Shown: positions 42,156-51,577 of the stretch, piece by piece | Numbering within the stretch: the stretch's first letter is position 1 | Layout of the letters: each line of letters opens with the position of its first letter | Position numbers and translations under genes: made by a program | Notes under the pieces: model-generated | What the model was told of the DNA's origin: nothing | Seen by the model: the letters and a program-made list of their open reading frames with translations, nothing else | Database searches by the model: none | NCBI RefSeq assembly: GCF_001027925.1 | Contig: NZ_LECT01000026.1 | Location: 62,001 to 126,000, forward strand | Length of the DNA: 64,000 bases | Source: Rhodopirellula islandica | Lineage (GTDB): Bacteria > Planctomycetota > Planctomycetia > Pirellulales > Pirellulaceae | Direction of reading: 5' to 3'

Positions 42156-42557
42156 ATGGTCACTCGAAACAAACCATCACATCGCAACGCGATCGCCGTC
42201 ACGGAATTGGCCGTGGGGTTGCCATTGTTGCTGATGGTCATGATGGGCACCGTCGAAGCGTGCACCATGATTCGGTTGCAGCAAAAAATGAAAATGGTCG
42301 CTTACGAGGGCGCACGCGTCGGGGTGTTGCCTGAAGCCATGGCGGACAACGTCGAATGGCAATGCGAGACGTTGAGCGCCGATCAGCGATTGAACGACAT
42401 CGTCGTCATTTTGGATCCCGTTGACCCGCGAACGTTGGATTCCGGTGCCTGGTTCACGGTCGAAGTCCGCGCACCCTTTTCTTCGAATACTTTGATGGGT
42501 GGGTGGGGATTCGGAAACTATGACTTGACCGAGTCGGTCACTCTTCAGAAACCGTGA
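42156..42557 (+). CDS. TadE-like pseudopilin-type protein
   Basis: 133 residues from ATG 42156. A short basic N terminus is followed by AVTELAVGLPLLLMVMMGTVEACTMI: a TadE-like segment with Glu just before the hydrophobic helix, then QQKMKMVAYEGARVG, a conserved TadE feature. The rest is a small extracytoplasmic beta-rich domain. TadE-type minor pseudopilins belong to Flp/Tad pilus or secretion systems. It is first of three co-directional genes; the TadG-like gene follows after 16 bp. Confidence 0.8.
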   Translation: MVTRNKPSHRNAIAVTELAVGLPLLLMVMMGTVEACTMIRLQQKMKMVAYEGARVGVLPEAMADNVEWQCETLSADQRLNDIVVILDPVDPRTLDSGAWFTVEVRAPFSSNTLMGGWGFGNYDLTESVTLQKP

Positions 42558-42573
42558 TTGGGAATCAAAAACG

Positions 42574-43707
42574 ATGAATCGATTGAGAAACCAATCTCGG
42601 CAAAGTGAAGGGGCAGTCATTGTGCTGCTCGTCATCATGTTGCCCGTGTTATTGATCATGGCGGCCTATGCGATCAACATCGCGTACGTCGAAGCGGTCA
42701 CGGCGGACAGCCAAGTCGTGACCGACGCAGCGGTTTGCGCCGCGGGACGCATGTACGTTCAAACCGGTGACAAGGCTGCCGCTCTTGCCGCCGCTCAAGA
42801 CGCCGCCGCGCGGAATCCCGTTGCCGGTCAAGTCGTGCCGATCAACATGGGCGATCTGGAATTTGGGATCAGCGTTCGTGAAAGTCTCGAGGAGGGATAC
42901 AGCTTTGAGCCGTTGGCTGATGAGAACCAAGTTGGAAATGCGGTTCGACTGACAACCTTGTCATTGGCGAACGCACCAAATGCGGTTTTCTCGCCATTGT
43001 TCCCGACTCTGGGAACCAACCTTGAGATTCGTCCTCGCCGCATTGCCGTGAGCACTCAAAGCACGATGGACGTGGCATTGGTGATCGACCGCAGCGGTTC
43101 GATGGCCTACGCGAGCGATGAAACACCGGATCCCTACGTCAACCCGGCCGCGGCGCCGGCAGAATGGACTTACGGTGACCCCGTGCCTCCCAATTCACGT
43201 TGGTTGGATTTGGTTGCCTCGGTCAATGCATTCAACGGGTTTCTCGATGACTCGCCGCAGTCAGAAAAGCTTTGTTTGACGACCTACGCCAGCAGCGGGA
43301 CTCGAAATTGTGACCTGACTCAAGCCTATTCGCACATCTCAGATCAGCTCGACGGGATCTCGTACCAGTTTGAGGGCGGGGGCACCAGCGTTGGGTATGG
43401 TTTGGAAAGCGGTTTGGCGGCACTGACCGATGACTCTCATGCTCGACCCTATGCCGTCCGCACGATGGTGTTGATGTCCGATGGGCACCACAACACGGGG
43501 AGGAGTCCCGAGAGCATGACATACGCTTTGAAAGCTTCTGGCGTGACCTTGTTCACGATCACTTTCAGTGATGATGCGGATCAATGGCGGATGGCGAGTC
43601 TGGCGAATGAGTGCGGCGGAGAGCACTTTCATGCGTCGGATGCCACCCAGTTGCAAAACGCCTTTGAGCAAATCGCGAAGAAGCTTCCGTCGTTGATGAC
43701 CCAATGA
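42574..43707 (+). CDS. TadG-like protein with von Willebrand factor A domain
   Basis: 377 residues. N-terminal helix with the Tad pattern [28 protein letters not shown], then a linker to about residue 165, then a VWA domain: [11 protein letters not shown] (MIDAS D-x-S-x-S), [22 protein letters not shown] and [11 protein letters not shown]. The VWA fold binds a divalent metal and partner proteins or surfaces. It is probably exposed outside the inner membrane. It overlaps the next gene by ATGA (43704-43707). Confidence 0.85.
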   Translation: MNRLRNQSRQSEGAVIVLLVIMLPVLLIMAAYAINIAYVEAVTADSQVVTDAAVCAAGRMYVQTGDKAAALAAAQDAAARNPVAGQVVPINMGDLEFGISVRESLEEGYSFEPLADENQVGNAVRLTTLSLANAPNAVFSPLFPTLGTNLEIRPRRIAVSTQSTMDVALVIDRSGSMAYASDETPDPYVNPAAAPAEWTYGDPVPPNSRWLDLVASVNAFNGFLDDSPQSEKLCLTTYASSGTRNCDLTQAYSHISDQLDGISYQFEGGGTSVGYGLESGLAALTDDSHARPYAVRTMVLMSDGHHNTGRSPESMTYALKASGVTLFTITFSDDADQWRMASLANECGGEHFHASDATQLQNAFEQIAKKLPSLMTQ

Positions 43708-44360
43708 GCCCATTCACCTTCTCTCGTTTGTTCTCCGCCTCGCGGCTTCGCATCATGATTCACACCAAGCTTCCGCGGTCACGCATGACGACCAACGCTC
43801 GCCTCGGAGCGACGGTCGTTGAAATGGCGATCGTCTCCACTGTGCTGTTCACCATTTTGGTGTCTGGCATCGAGCTGACTCGAGTGACAATGCTTCGGCA
43901 TTCCGCGGACCATGGGGCCTACATTGGTGCACGGCGTGGCATCATCACAGGCGCCACCGTCGAAGAGGTCCGAGCAGTCGTTCAATCCCACATGCGGGCG
44001 GTTGGTATTCGCAACGCTGCTGTGACTGTGATCCCAGACGAAATCGTGGAAGACACCTCGGAGGTCGAGGTTCGAGTCGGTATTCCGCTGCTTCAGAACA
44101 CTTGGATCAGTCCAGGGTTGTTTGGTGAGAGTCTCACTGGCCGAGCAAGATTGCTAACCGAACGTGCGGCAATGGTGATGAGCCGGACCATTCCGACTCC
44201 GCCACCGCCACCGGAGCCCGAACCGGAGCCCGAACCGGAGCCCGAACCGGAGCCCGAACCGGAGCCCGAACCGGAGCCCGAACCAGAGCCTGAACCAGAG
44301 CCCGAACCAGAGCCCGAACCGGAGCCCGAACCAGAGCCTGAACCACCGCCGTTGCTGTGA
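43704..44360 (+). CDS. TadE-like protein with C-terminal Glu-Pro repeat
   Basis: 218 residues. The ATG at 43704 overlaps the TadG-like stop, so translation is coupled; an internal ATG at residue 28 ([17 protein letters not shown]) would give the more typical TadE N terminus. The hydrophobic segment [21 protein letters not shown] carries the Glu of the class. A ~100-residue domain follows, then PPPPP and about twenty Glu-Pro dipeptides before PPPLL. Such a tail is stiff, extended and very acidic, and may span the wall or periplasm (inference). Confidence 0.78.
   Translation: MSPFTFSRLFSASRLRIMIHTKLPRSRMTTNARLGATVVEMAIVSTVLFTILVSGIELTRVTMLRHSADHGAYIGARRGIITGATVEEVRAVVQSHMRAVGIRNAAVTVIPDEIVEDTSEVEVRVGIPLLQNTWISPGLFGESLTGRARLLTERAAMVMSRTIPTPPPPPEPEPEPEPEPEPEPEPEPEPEPEPEPEPEPEPEPEPEPEPEPEPPPLL
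44205..44350 (+). repeat. 12-bp coding minisatellite (Glu-Pro repeat)
   Basis: Units of CCGGAGCCCGAA and the variant CCAGAGCCTGAA repeat about ten times within the TadE-like gene, encoding Pro-Glu-Pro-Glu. Length changes in steps of 12 bp would keep the frame. The opposite strand is open too (Gly-Ser repeat), an artefact. Confidence 0.9.
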
Positions 44361-44451
44361 GTCCTGGGCGGCTGGAGTCGCCGGGTGTGATCGTTGACAG
44401 TCAACGTCAGCTCAACGGTTTCTTTGCGACGCCTGCCTGCCTGGCTTCGGG

Positions 44452-45354
44452 TCAGCGAGTTGGCGTGAGGTTGGCGAGAACGTCGCAAAGTCCCTGACGA
44501 TAGGTTGGGAACTTCATCGCCGGAATCAAGTCGCGGCGAACGCGACGGTTCCAAATGCGTTTGTCGGTTTCGCTGCGAAAACGAACTCCCGAATCCGCGC
44601 TCGGTTCGACAAAGGTTGGATCGGGGGATTGCGTGTCTCGAGCGATCTGGCGGTAAAACTCGCGTCGCACGACCGGTTCATCGTCGCTCACCACGTACAG
44701 TGGGCAGAGTGGACGCACATCAAAGCGATTACTGTCAAAGCTGTTCATGACAGCGGTGGCTGCATCGTCGACATGGATCAGATTCAGGTGCCCGCTCGGT
44801 GGAGATGCGATGGGGCGACCAGCGATCACGTCGGCCGCCCGTGGGACTCGTCCGGGGCCATAGATTCCCGCCAAACGCAAGGTCGTTGTTGGGCGACCGA
44901 ATCGAAGCGATCGGAGTTTGGCTTCCGCGGCCAAGTGAGCTTTGCCGCCCTCTCGCGAAGGATGCGTGGGCGAAGTTTCGTCGACCCACATTCCACCGGA
45001 TTGATGGTAGACCCCCGTGGTGCTGATGTAGCAAACATCGGGCGACTGATCCGGCGACCGGCCATGGTCCAAGTGGCGAACCAAGCGTGCCAACCCGTCA
45101 ACTTGAGACGCAAACCGCTCCACACGGCTGTTTCGGTCGTACGCGACCGCGATCAGGACGTGGGTTGCCGTTGGCAAATGCTGCAGTGTTCGCGAATCGT
45201 TCCAATCAAACGCGACGGGGGTGAATCCTTCGGCAGCCAGTGCCTCGAACCGCGTTCGGGTGGTCGCGGCGACCTGCCATCCCGATTGTCGGGCCAGTCG
45301 TCCGACTCGCAAACCGAGGTAGCCGCAACCGACGATGAGCAACGATTTTGACAT
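44452..45354 (-). CDS. NAD(P)-dependent epimerase/dehydratase-like (extended SDR) protein
   Basis: 300 residues from ATG 45354 (MSKSLLIVGCGYLGLRVG); the frame opens 17 residues earlier. Rossmann G-x-G-x-x-G variant GCGYLG at residues 9-14, YISTTGVYHQSGG containing the Ser/Tyr catalytic region, TTTLRLAGIYGPGR and LNLIHVDDAA are all extended-SDR signatures, closest to the YeeZ-like atypical group. Cytoplasmic; substrate unknown. It is convergent with the Tad-like genes. Confidence 0.85.
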   Translation of the reverse strand: MSKSLLIVGCGYLGLRVGRLARQSGWQVAATTRTRFEALAAEGFTPVAFDWNDSRTLQHLPTATHVLIAVAYDRNSRVERFASQVDGLARLVRHLDHGRSPDQSPDVCYISTTGVYHQSGGMWVDETSPTHPSREGGKAHLAAEAKLRSLRFGRPTTTLRLAGIYGPGRVPRAADVIAGRPIASPPSGHLNLIHVDDAATAVMNSFDSNRFDVRPLCPLYVVSDDEPVVRREFYRQIARDTQSPDPTFVEPSADSGVRFRSETDKRIWNRRVRRDLIPAMKFPTYRQGLCDVLANLTPTR

Positions 45355-45464
45355 GGCAGAGCAGGCAACCGGCGTGGGAAGGAAGGCGGTGCGATCCGAA
45401 GGCAAGTCAAGCGAAACCGGGGCGGATCAGCTTGTCTTCCAAGATCGAAAGAGGTCGTGCGGCT

Positions 45465-45790
45465 TTTAAATACCTTGCTCGTTCCATCTTGCGAACCCCT
45501 CTCGTTGGCGAGGTCGTTGGCGAGGTCGTTGGCGAGGTCGTGCAGTTTTGAAGTGCCGTGCTCGTAACGTCTTGCCAACCCCGCCCGACGAAGAGGTCGT
45601 GCAGTTTTCTGGTGCTGGGTTTTGGCGGGTTTCTGCAGCAACCACCCATCAGAACCCGACGCGTGAGCGAGGGACGCCCCCAACTCCCACGACGGCCCCA
45701 TCCGGGGCGACCGTTTGTTTTCCGGCATCGGTCTCTCGGGGCTTCCACCCCGAGCTAAGCACGACGGCCCCATCCGGGGCGAAACCCAGA
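45465..45790. repeat. Cluster of intergenic repeats, including a 12-bp triplication
   Basis: Holds AGGTCGTGC(A/G)G blocks near 45466, 45532 and 45593, a direct 12-bp repeat GTTGGCGAGGTC (three copies, about 45503-45540), and at 45653-45785 a reverse copy of the 158-bp element found at 27417-27715 (GCCCCATCCGGGGC twice). The 643-bp gap 45355-45997 shows no gene. Confidence 0.75.
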
Positions 45791-45997
45791 CGCCAGCCAC
45801 CATCTATTTTCGAACATCCCTTGGGGCGAAGTCGTGGAATAAAACCTGCGTCGTCCAAAGCGGCGTCAAGAAAGCCGCACGGGCTACCAAGGCGGGCAGT
45901 CAGCGCATGAAAAAACGCCAAGGCAACCAGTATGACTTGCTGGTTGGCTTGGCGTGATGTGTTGTCGAGTGCCGCTGAAGACGGCGACAATCAAAGA

Positions 45998-46777
45998 TCA
46001 GGAGCCGACCTTGGCTTTGGTGCGAGCTTCCCGCAGACCACGGCTGAGGATGTCACGCAACATGGGCGAGTAATCCTCGTACTTGCTCTCGTCTGGTGCA
46101 CCGCTGCTGAACTGATAGATCGCATCGCGAGGCTTCACACCCAAGGCGATCAGCGTGCTGCTGACCGTGGCGTAGTCGCCGTTGCGAATGACCATGCTGG
46201 GACGACCTTGCCCGACCGGTGAACGAGCGAAGACTTTGCTGGCCACGGCCAGAAACTTCACCGGTGAGTCCAGCGTTTGCAGGGTCAGAAGGCGGCGAGC
46301 CAATTGCACGCGACCGTCATCCGGGTCGTTCAAGTTGCGAGCCCCGATGATGTTCAGGCCCTCCTGCAACTCAACGACTTCCTGACGCTCGTCGGCGTGA
46401 ATCGCAAAACCAGCCTTGGCATCCGCCAAGATGATGTTGCAACCCTCGTAACGATTCTTCGCGAATTCAGCGTGGGCTTTTTCCAGTGCACGACGAGACG
46501 ACGTGCAACGCAATAAGTCCATCGCCAACTGGCCACGAGACCGTTGACCGAACAAGGGCGTCGCGGTGGCGCGGTTGGTCAAACCAACAAACAACCCGTT
46601 TTGATTTACCCCCAACCAAGTTCCACCGGCCTTTTGGTCGATCCCACACAAAACGCGTGGTTTACCGGATTGGATGGACGGCGTTTGGCTCGGGCGGTCC
46701 ACATACTCCTCGCGGTTGGCCGCAACGAGGATGGGACTTTCGGGAACCAAACGGTACTGAACAGCAAGCAAGCACAT
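45998..46777 (-). CDS. NRDE (TANGO2-like) family protein
   Basis: 259 residues from ATG 46777, chosen because the second residue is then Cys (MCLLAVQYR), as throughout the family, where Cys2 is the presumed Ntn-hydrolase nucleophile. The family motif appears as NREE (residues 21-24, ILVAANREEYVDRP) in place of NRDE. GGTWLGVNQNGLFVGLTNR and the later GCNIILAD also match. The bacterial function is unknown; human TANGO2 is linked to metabolic crises and haem/lipid handling. Same strand as the epimerase upstream. Confidence 0.9.
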   Translation of the reverse strand: MCLLAVQYRLVPESPILVAANREEYVDRPSQTPSIQSGKPRVLCGIDQKAGGTWLGVNQNGLFVGLTNRATATPLFGQRSRGQLAMDLLRCTSSRRALEKAHAEFAKNRYEGCNIILADAKAGFAIHADERQEVVELQEGLNIIGARNLNDPDDGRVQLARRLLTLQTLDSPVKFLAVASKVFARSPVGQGRPSMVIRNGDYATVSSTLIALGVKPRDAIYQFSSGAPDESKYEDYSPMLRDILSRGLREARTKAKVGS

Positions 46778-47020
46778 CTGGGAGACATCCAACTTTCAAA
46801 GATCGGTGATTTCCAGTCTCACGCACGTGATCTCTCGCCGATTGATCGGGGACCCCCCGGCGAGCCTGGTGCGATACACGTGGGAACAATGTAGCCACGC
46901 GAAATCCGCCACCACACCCCCGTCTGGGTGGTTTCGTAGATATTTCTCAGATCTGGCGCGGAAGACAACCGATCAGGGAAGATCGGCCGAAACCGATGTT
47001 CTTTGCCGTTTAGGCAGCCT

Positions 47021-47054
47021 ATTTCGGGCCCGGGCGAGCCAGCGAGCCCGAAAT
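47021..47054 (-). terminator. Hairpin just after the epimerase gene
   Basis: Arms ATTTCGGGC (47021-47029) and GCCCGAAAT (47046-47054), 15 bp beyond the stop of the minus-strand isomerase gene. There is no U tract, so its terminator function is uncertain. Confidence 0.4.
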
Positions 47055-47068
47055 CAGAGGGTCCAAGC

Positions 47069-47917
47069 TCAGGCTTTTCGTGCTGCGATTTCAGCCTTCA
47101 TGAATTCCAGACCCTCTTTCGCGAGCGTCAGTTCGTCGGTGAACATCTTCCGCCAAATCTTGGTGGCGGCCGCGATTTCCGGCAGAGCCAGCCCGAAAGC
47201 TTCGATGGTCAGGTAGCCGTCGTAGCCTGATTTGGCGATCGCGTCGAAGTTCTCTTTCCAGTTCACGCCGCCCTTGCCAGGTGTGCTGCGATCATTTTCG
47301 CTGATGTGAATGTGGAACAACTTGTCGCCGCCGGCCAAGACCGCTTCGGTGACCGATTTTTCTTCGATGTTGCTGTGGAAGGTGTCGTACATGATCCCGC
47401 AGGACGGATGATCGACTTCGCGAGCGAAACGGGCTGAGTCGCCATGGCAGTTCAGCAAGTAGCACTCGAAACGGTTGAGGGCTTCGATGCCCAATTTCAC
47501 GCCAACGGTCTCGGCGTACTCGGCAGTCGCTCGCATCGATTCGACGCCCCACTTCCACTCGTCATCGGTTGGCCCAGCGCCGCTGAACAACCCGATCGCC
47601 GAGTGATACGGTCCGACCAAAATTTCAATGCCGGCGGCGGCACAGCAATCCAACGTCTTTTTGTTGAGCTCAACGCCTTTGGCGCGGACCGCGGCATCTG
47701 GCGAGATCGGGTTGTCTTCTTCGCCGCGAATCGTCACGGCGGTGCGTCCCAGCCCGAGCTCATCCAAATGTTTGCCAATCTTGGCGTAGTCCAGGTCGAG
47801 GTTGAACATTGGCAATTCAACGCTGTCGTATCCGAGTCCTTTGAGCTGCTCGCAAACAGGCAACATTTCCTCGGTGACTTCGCCGGACCACAACAGCAGG
47901 TTCATGCCGTACTTCAT
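47069..47917 (-). CDS. Sugar phosphate isomerase/epimerase, ketose 3-epimerase type
   Basis: 282 residues, TIM barrel. The metal/catalytic set of D-tagatose/D-psicose 3-epimerases is present: LGIEALNRFECYLLN (Glu), CGIMYDTFHSNIEE (Asp, His), HIHISENDR (His) and LTIEAFG (Glu). The N terminus MKYGMNLLLWS also fits that group. It probably epimerises a ketose at C3 in the cytoplasm; the natural substrate cannot be named. The last gene before a long gap; the AcpH-like gene lies 36 bp upstream on the same strand. Confidence 0.87.
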   Translation of the reverse strand: MKYGMNLLLWSGEVTEEMLPVCEQLKGLGYDSVELPMFNLDLDYAKIGKHLDELGLGRTAVTIRGEEDNPISPDAAVRAKGVELNKKTLDCCAAAGIEILVGPYHSAIGLFSGAGPTDDEWKWGVESMRATAEYAETVGVKLGIEALNRFECYLLNCHGDSARFAREVDHPSCGIMYDTFHSNIEEKSVTEAVLAGGDKLFHIHISENDRSTPGKGGVNWKENFDAIAKSGYDGYLTIEAFGLALPEIAAATKIWRKMFTDELTLAKEGLEFMKAEIAARKA

Positions 47918-47953
47918 GATGTTCTTCTCTACAGAGTTCTCGAAAGGGGAATT

Positions 47954-48670
47954 TCAACGCGGTTTCGCGTCAGCGGGATTGGCTGGGGAAGCCAGCGTCA
48001 GCTCAGGATAAGCCATCGGGCGACCTCCAGGGGCGAGCAGACGTGCGTGATGAAGTCGCACCTCTCGGCGGGCTTTCGGCAGCCAATCGCGGACGGCGGT
48101 GGGCAACGCCAGCAACCCAACTCGGGCCATGACTTGGTTCAACCGCATCAGCAGTGTGTCGTCGTTCAAGTAATCGTACAAGAACCGGGTGGACGCGAAC
48201 CGCTGCAGCGTCGAGGGGATTTTGTCGGTCGATTTGCCCGTGATTTTCTGAACCGCAAGCGAGATTTCGTCCAAGGGGACTTCCTCGAACAACGCGTAGT
48301 ACCGCTCGCCAATCTCCGGTCGGTCCTCGATCAGATTCGAATCCAACAGCATCTCGATCAGAATGTGACCGACGAAACTGGGGCGAAAACCGGCATCACC
48401 CGGCAACAGGTCTCGCAACTGCACGGCGAATTCCAGGTTCATCCGGGCGAACGTCTCGCCCCCGTGAAACCAGTGGTCGTCATCCACGTGTGCCAGCACC
48501 CCGCGAGCGACTTGTTGAAGCACCGGATCGGCGTCGTCGACAAACGGAGCCGCCAATCGTCCGCGGGCTCGGATCTTGCGATCGATCACCGACAAAAAAT
48601 CGGGGATGCCCGTGGAAACCGCCATCACAGGATGTTCCAGGTAAGGGATGGCGTGACACAGAAAGTTCAT
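47954..48670 (-). CDS. Hypothetical protein, distant resemblance to acyl-carrier-protein phosphodiesterase (AcpH)
   Basis: 238 residues from ATG 48670 (MNFLCHAIPYLEHPV); the frame opens eight residues earlier. The pattern MNFL-x-H at the start, GIPDFL, HVDDDHWFH, HILIEMLLDSNLI and RYYALFEE resembles the HD-like helical fold of AcpH/DUF479, which removes 4'-phosphopantetheine from ACP. The match is by eye and several ligands differ, so the activity is uncertain. Same strand as the epimerase gene, 36 bp apart. Confidence 0.6.
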   Translation of the reverse strand: MNFLCHAIPYLEHPVMAVSTGIPDFLSVIDRKIRARGRLAAPFVDDADPVLQQVARGVLAHVDDDHWFHGGETFARMNLEFAVQLRDLLPGDAGFRPSFVGHILIEMLLDSNLIEDRPEIGERYYALFEEVPLDEISLAVQKITGKSTDKIPSTLQRFASTRFLYDYLNDDTLLMRLNQVMARVGLLALPTAVRDWLPKARREVRLHHARLLAPGGRPMAYPELTLASPANPADAKPR

Positions 48671-48751
48671 GGGCAGATCTTCATCGATCAGCAAGAGAAT
48701 GCGAACGTCGTCTCAAACAAATGACGTTGGGATGTGAGTTGGGAACAGCCC

Positions 48752-48828
48752 GGAAAAGAGTGTCAGGTACCTTCTGCCGGAACGGCCCGGTGGGTGCTTC
48801 GCACAAAAGGTACCTGACACCTTTTTCC
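48752..48828. repeat. GTGTCAGGTACC inverted repeat
   Basis: GTGTCAGGTACCTT (48760-48773) and AAGGTACCTGACAC (48807-48820) are perfect partners, and the flanks GGAAAA / TTTTTCC extend the symmetry. Similar AAGGTACCTGACACC palindromes are widespread in bacterial genomes. With five T after the right arm it could also act as a terminator on the plus strand. Confidence 0.75.
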
Positions 48829-48849
48829 CCGCTCATTGCTGTGGGATGG

Positions 48850-49944
48850 TCAACGCGTTGCGCTGCCCGTCCCATCTAAGGGCAACGACGCCGAGTGCCA
48901 TTGTCCCAACCACTGCATCATCGACCACCGCAGGTCGGACTGGTGCTTGGCGATCGCGTCGTTCAACCGGTCCGCCAGTCGAGCGTTCTCTTTCTTCAGC
49001 CACAACCGGATCAGCGTGTCCTCGGCCAGGTTGCCAAGCTCTTCCGCCGCGTCGCCACCCAGCTTGCTGATCCGTTCCACGTTGAAACGATCCATTCGCA
49101 CATTGGCCTTTGCCACGTGCACATCCAACTGAATCGCGGGAGGCACCTCGCTGTAATCGGCGGACATTCCGATCACAAACTGGCACTCCAGGTTCACTTC
49201 CATCGTGCCATCCACGCTGATGCTGAAAGCCTGCAGTCCCAGGTTCCAACGTTCCAGTCGAGTGTGGAATTTGGCAGGCGTCCGCACGACCGCGTCAACC
49301 AACCAACCGGGATTGCCGGCCGGCGTGGTCGAAGGCACCACGGACCGAATCGTCAGCGGTGACTGAGCGAGCGGAACCTGGGCGAGCGTCGAATCAGCCA
49401 GCATCCCCGCAGGGTCGAGGGGCAGGGTGGAGGGCCAAGCCAACGCGGAAAACAGTCCGGTGTCAGCGGGCGAGCGGAGGTCATGCTCGGCCCTCCCCGA
49501 GGGAGGGTGAAGTGCCGGTTCGGCTGTTGAGATGGGGCGTTGGAGCTCAGCGAGTTCCGGCAAAGAAATGTCATAGCGGACCCAACGCCCGTGGCGGACA
49601 TCGCGACGGCGACGATTGGTTTTCAGCTTCCAACCCTCGCGGCGGACTTTGACGCCTGCCCAAACCGATTTGGTGTTGCCCCAATCGTCGTCGCCATCGA
49701 AATGATCTGGCACATGTTGGAGCAGTTGATCAGCCAACCACTGCACGGATTGACGAGCCTGATCCGGCGTCATCGCGAAACTGGTTGCTGGCGGCAACGC
49801 TGCCGCGATGCTGGAACGCTCTCCCGCAACCGGCCAGCTGTTCGCCGGCGCGGTCAGCGGAACCTGTCCGCTGCATCGCGCCCAATTTCCAATGCCATCC
49901 GATGGCACGACCGCCGACTCAGCGAGAGCGACGGCCATCACCAT
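48850..49944 (-). CDS. Exported hypothetical protein
   Basis: 364 residues from ATG 49944, eight bases after the stop of the CAP-domain gene (coupled); the frame continues upstream inside that gene. It begins with a short hydrophobic segment (MVMAVALAESAVV) that looks like an incomplete signal peptide, so the true start may differ. The C-terminal half (about 210-340) has LGLQAFSISVDGTMEVNLEC, LDVHVAKANVRMDRFNV and GDAAEELGNLAEDTLI-x-LWLKKEN, a repeated-strand-then-helix layout. No family recognised. Confidence 0.65.
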   Translation of the reverse strand: MVMAVALAESAVVPSDGIGNWARCSGQVPLTAPANSWPVAGERSSIAAALPPATSFAMTPDQARQSVQWLADQLLQHVPDHFDGDDDWGNTKSVWAGVKVRREGWKLKTNRRRRDVRHGRWVRYDISLPELAELQRPISTAEPALHPPSGRAEHDLRSPADTGLFSALAWPSTLPLDPAGMLADSTLAQVPLAQSPLTIRSVVPSTTPAGNPGWLVDAVVRTPAKFHTRLERWNLGLQAFSISVDGTMEVNLECQFVIGMSADYSEVPPAIQLDVHVAKANVRMDRFNVERISKLGGDAAEELGNLAEDTLIRLWLKKENARLADRLNDAIAKHQSDLRWSMMQWLGQWHSASLPLDGTGSATR

Positions 49945-49952
49945 CGCGGGAA

Positions 49953-50822
49953 TCAGCGATACACGACGCAGAAGTAAACGCCATCGCGACCACGCGCCAT
50001 CGCGGCACCTGCCACTCGCATGTTGGGATCGCTGGTGTAACAAGCCGAGACTCCGGCGGGCGTGTGGGAACTGCTCCACCCAACGCCTTCATAGCGTCCG
50101 GGGGCAAACGATCCCGACGGATGAGTTTTCAAACCCGTCGACGCCATCAACTGAGCGCGTCGTTCCGCGACCGCTTGCAATTGCGGATCATACGCAAGAC
50201 CACGCAGTCCCTGTCGAGACCGTTGTGCGTTCAAAGTCGACAAGACGCTCGAAACCGCACCACCCACGCGATGCGAATGAGCCGCTGAATGCGAGACCGG
50301 CGTCACCGCAGGCTGGCTCGTTTGGTGAATCACCTGGCCATGCTGGATCGCAGGGCGATGCGAAACCACTTGGCTGCCATGAATCGTTTGGCCGACGTGA
50401 ACAGGCTGGCTGGCGTGAACGGGTTGGCTGGTGTGAAACACTTGCGTTCCATCCACAACCGGGCTCCCCTGGTGAACCATTTGGCTGTGTTGCACCGGTT
50501 GGCTGTGTTGCACGGGCTGCCCATGTTGCACCGGAGTTCCCACCGAAACAGATCGGCTGGAAACCGGTGAATGCGTCACCACGCTTCGATTCTGACCGCA
50601 ATTGGTGCAGCCAGATCCGGTGGGGATGGTCGTCCCCTGAACCACTCTGCCATTGGCAGCGTGGGCTTCTGTCGAGGTCGCCAACACCGAACCGCAGGTG
50701 AGCCCACCGATCGCGATCAACGCTGGCAGGTGAGGCACAAACAACCGAGGCACGAAACCTTGTGCAAGCTTGGCCAACGGGTTCCGTCCAGAGAAACGAG
50801 ACGCTTCAAACAATCGAGACAT
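49953..50822 (-). CDS. Secreted CAP (SCP/PR1-like) domain protein with Gln-His-Val repeat
   Basis: 289 residues. The signal peptide is long, with the hydrophobic core at about 33-45 and likely cleavage near AHAA. A CTNCGQ motif and a repetitive Gln/His/Val/Ser region (about 85-170, units like QPVQHSQ) come next, then a CAP domain (about 185-289: LNAQRSRQGLRGLAYDPQLQAVAERRA, GVGWSSS, FCVVYR). CAP proteins are extracellular and often bind lipids or act in wall/surface interactions. The His-rich linker could bind metal (inference). Followed at 8 bp by the exported hypothetical gene. Confidence 0.83.
   Translation of the reverse strand: MSRLFEASRFSGRNPLAKLAQGFVPRLFVPHLPALIAIGGLTCGSVLATSTEAHAANGRVVQGTTIPTGSGCTNCGQNRSVVTHSPVSSRSVSVGTPVQHGQPVQHSQPVQHSQMVHQGSPVVDGTQVFHTSQPVHASQPVHVGQTIHGSQVVSHRPAIQHGQVIHQTSQPAVTPVSHSAAHSHRVGGAVSSVLSTLNAQRSRQGLRGLAYDPQLQAVAERRAQLMASTGLKTHPSGSFAPGRYEGVGWSSSHTPAGVSACYTSDPNMRVAGAAMARGRDGVYFCVVYR

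Positions 50823-51577
<755 letters not shown>

Noticed and set aside
44093-44554. Minus-strand Gly-Ser repeat ORF
   Set aside because: Complement of the Glu-Pro coding repeat in the TadE-like gene.
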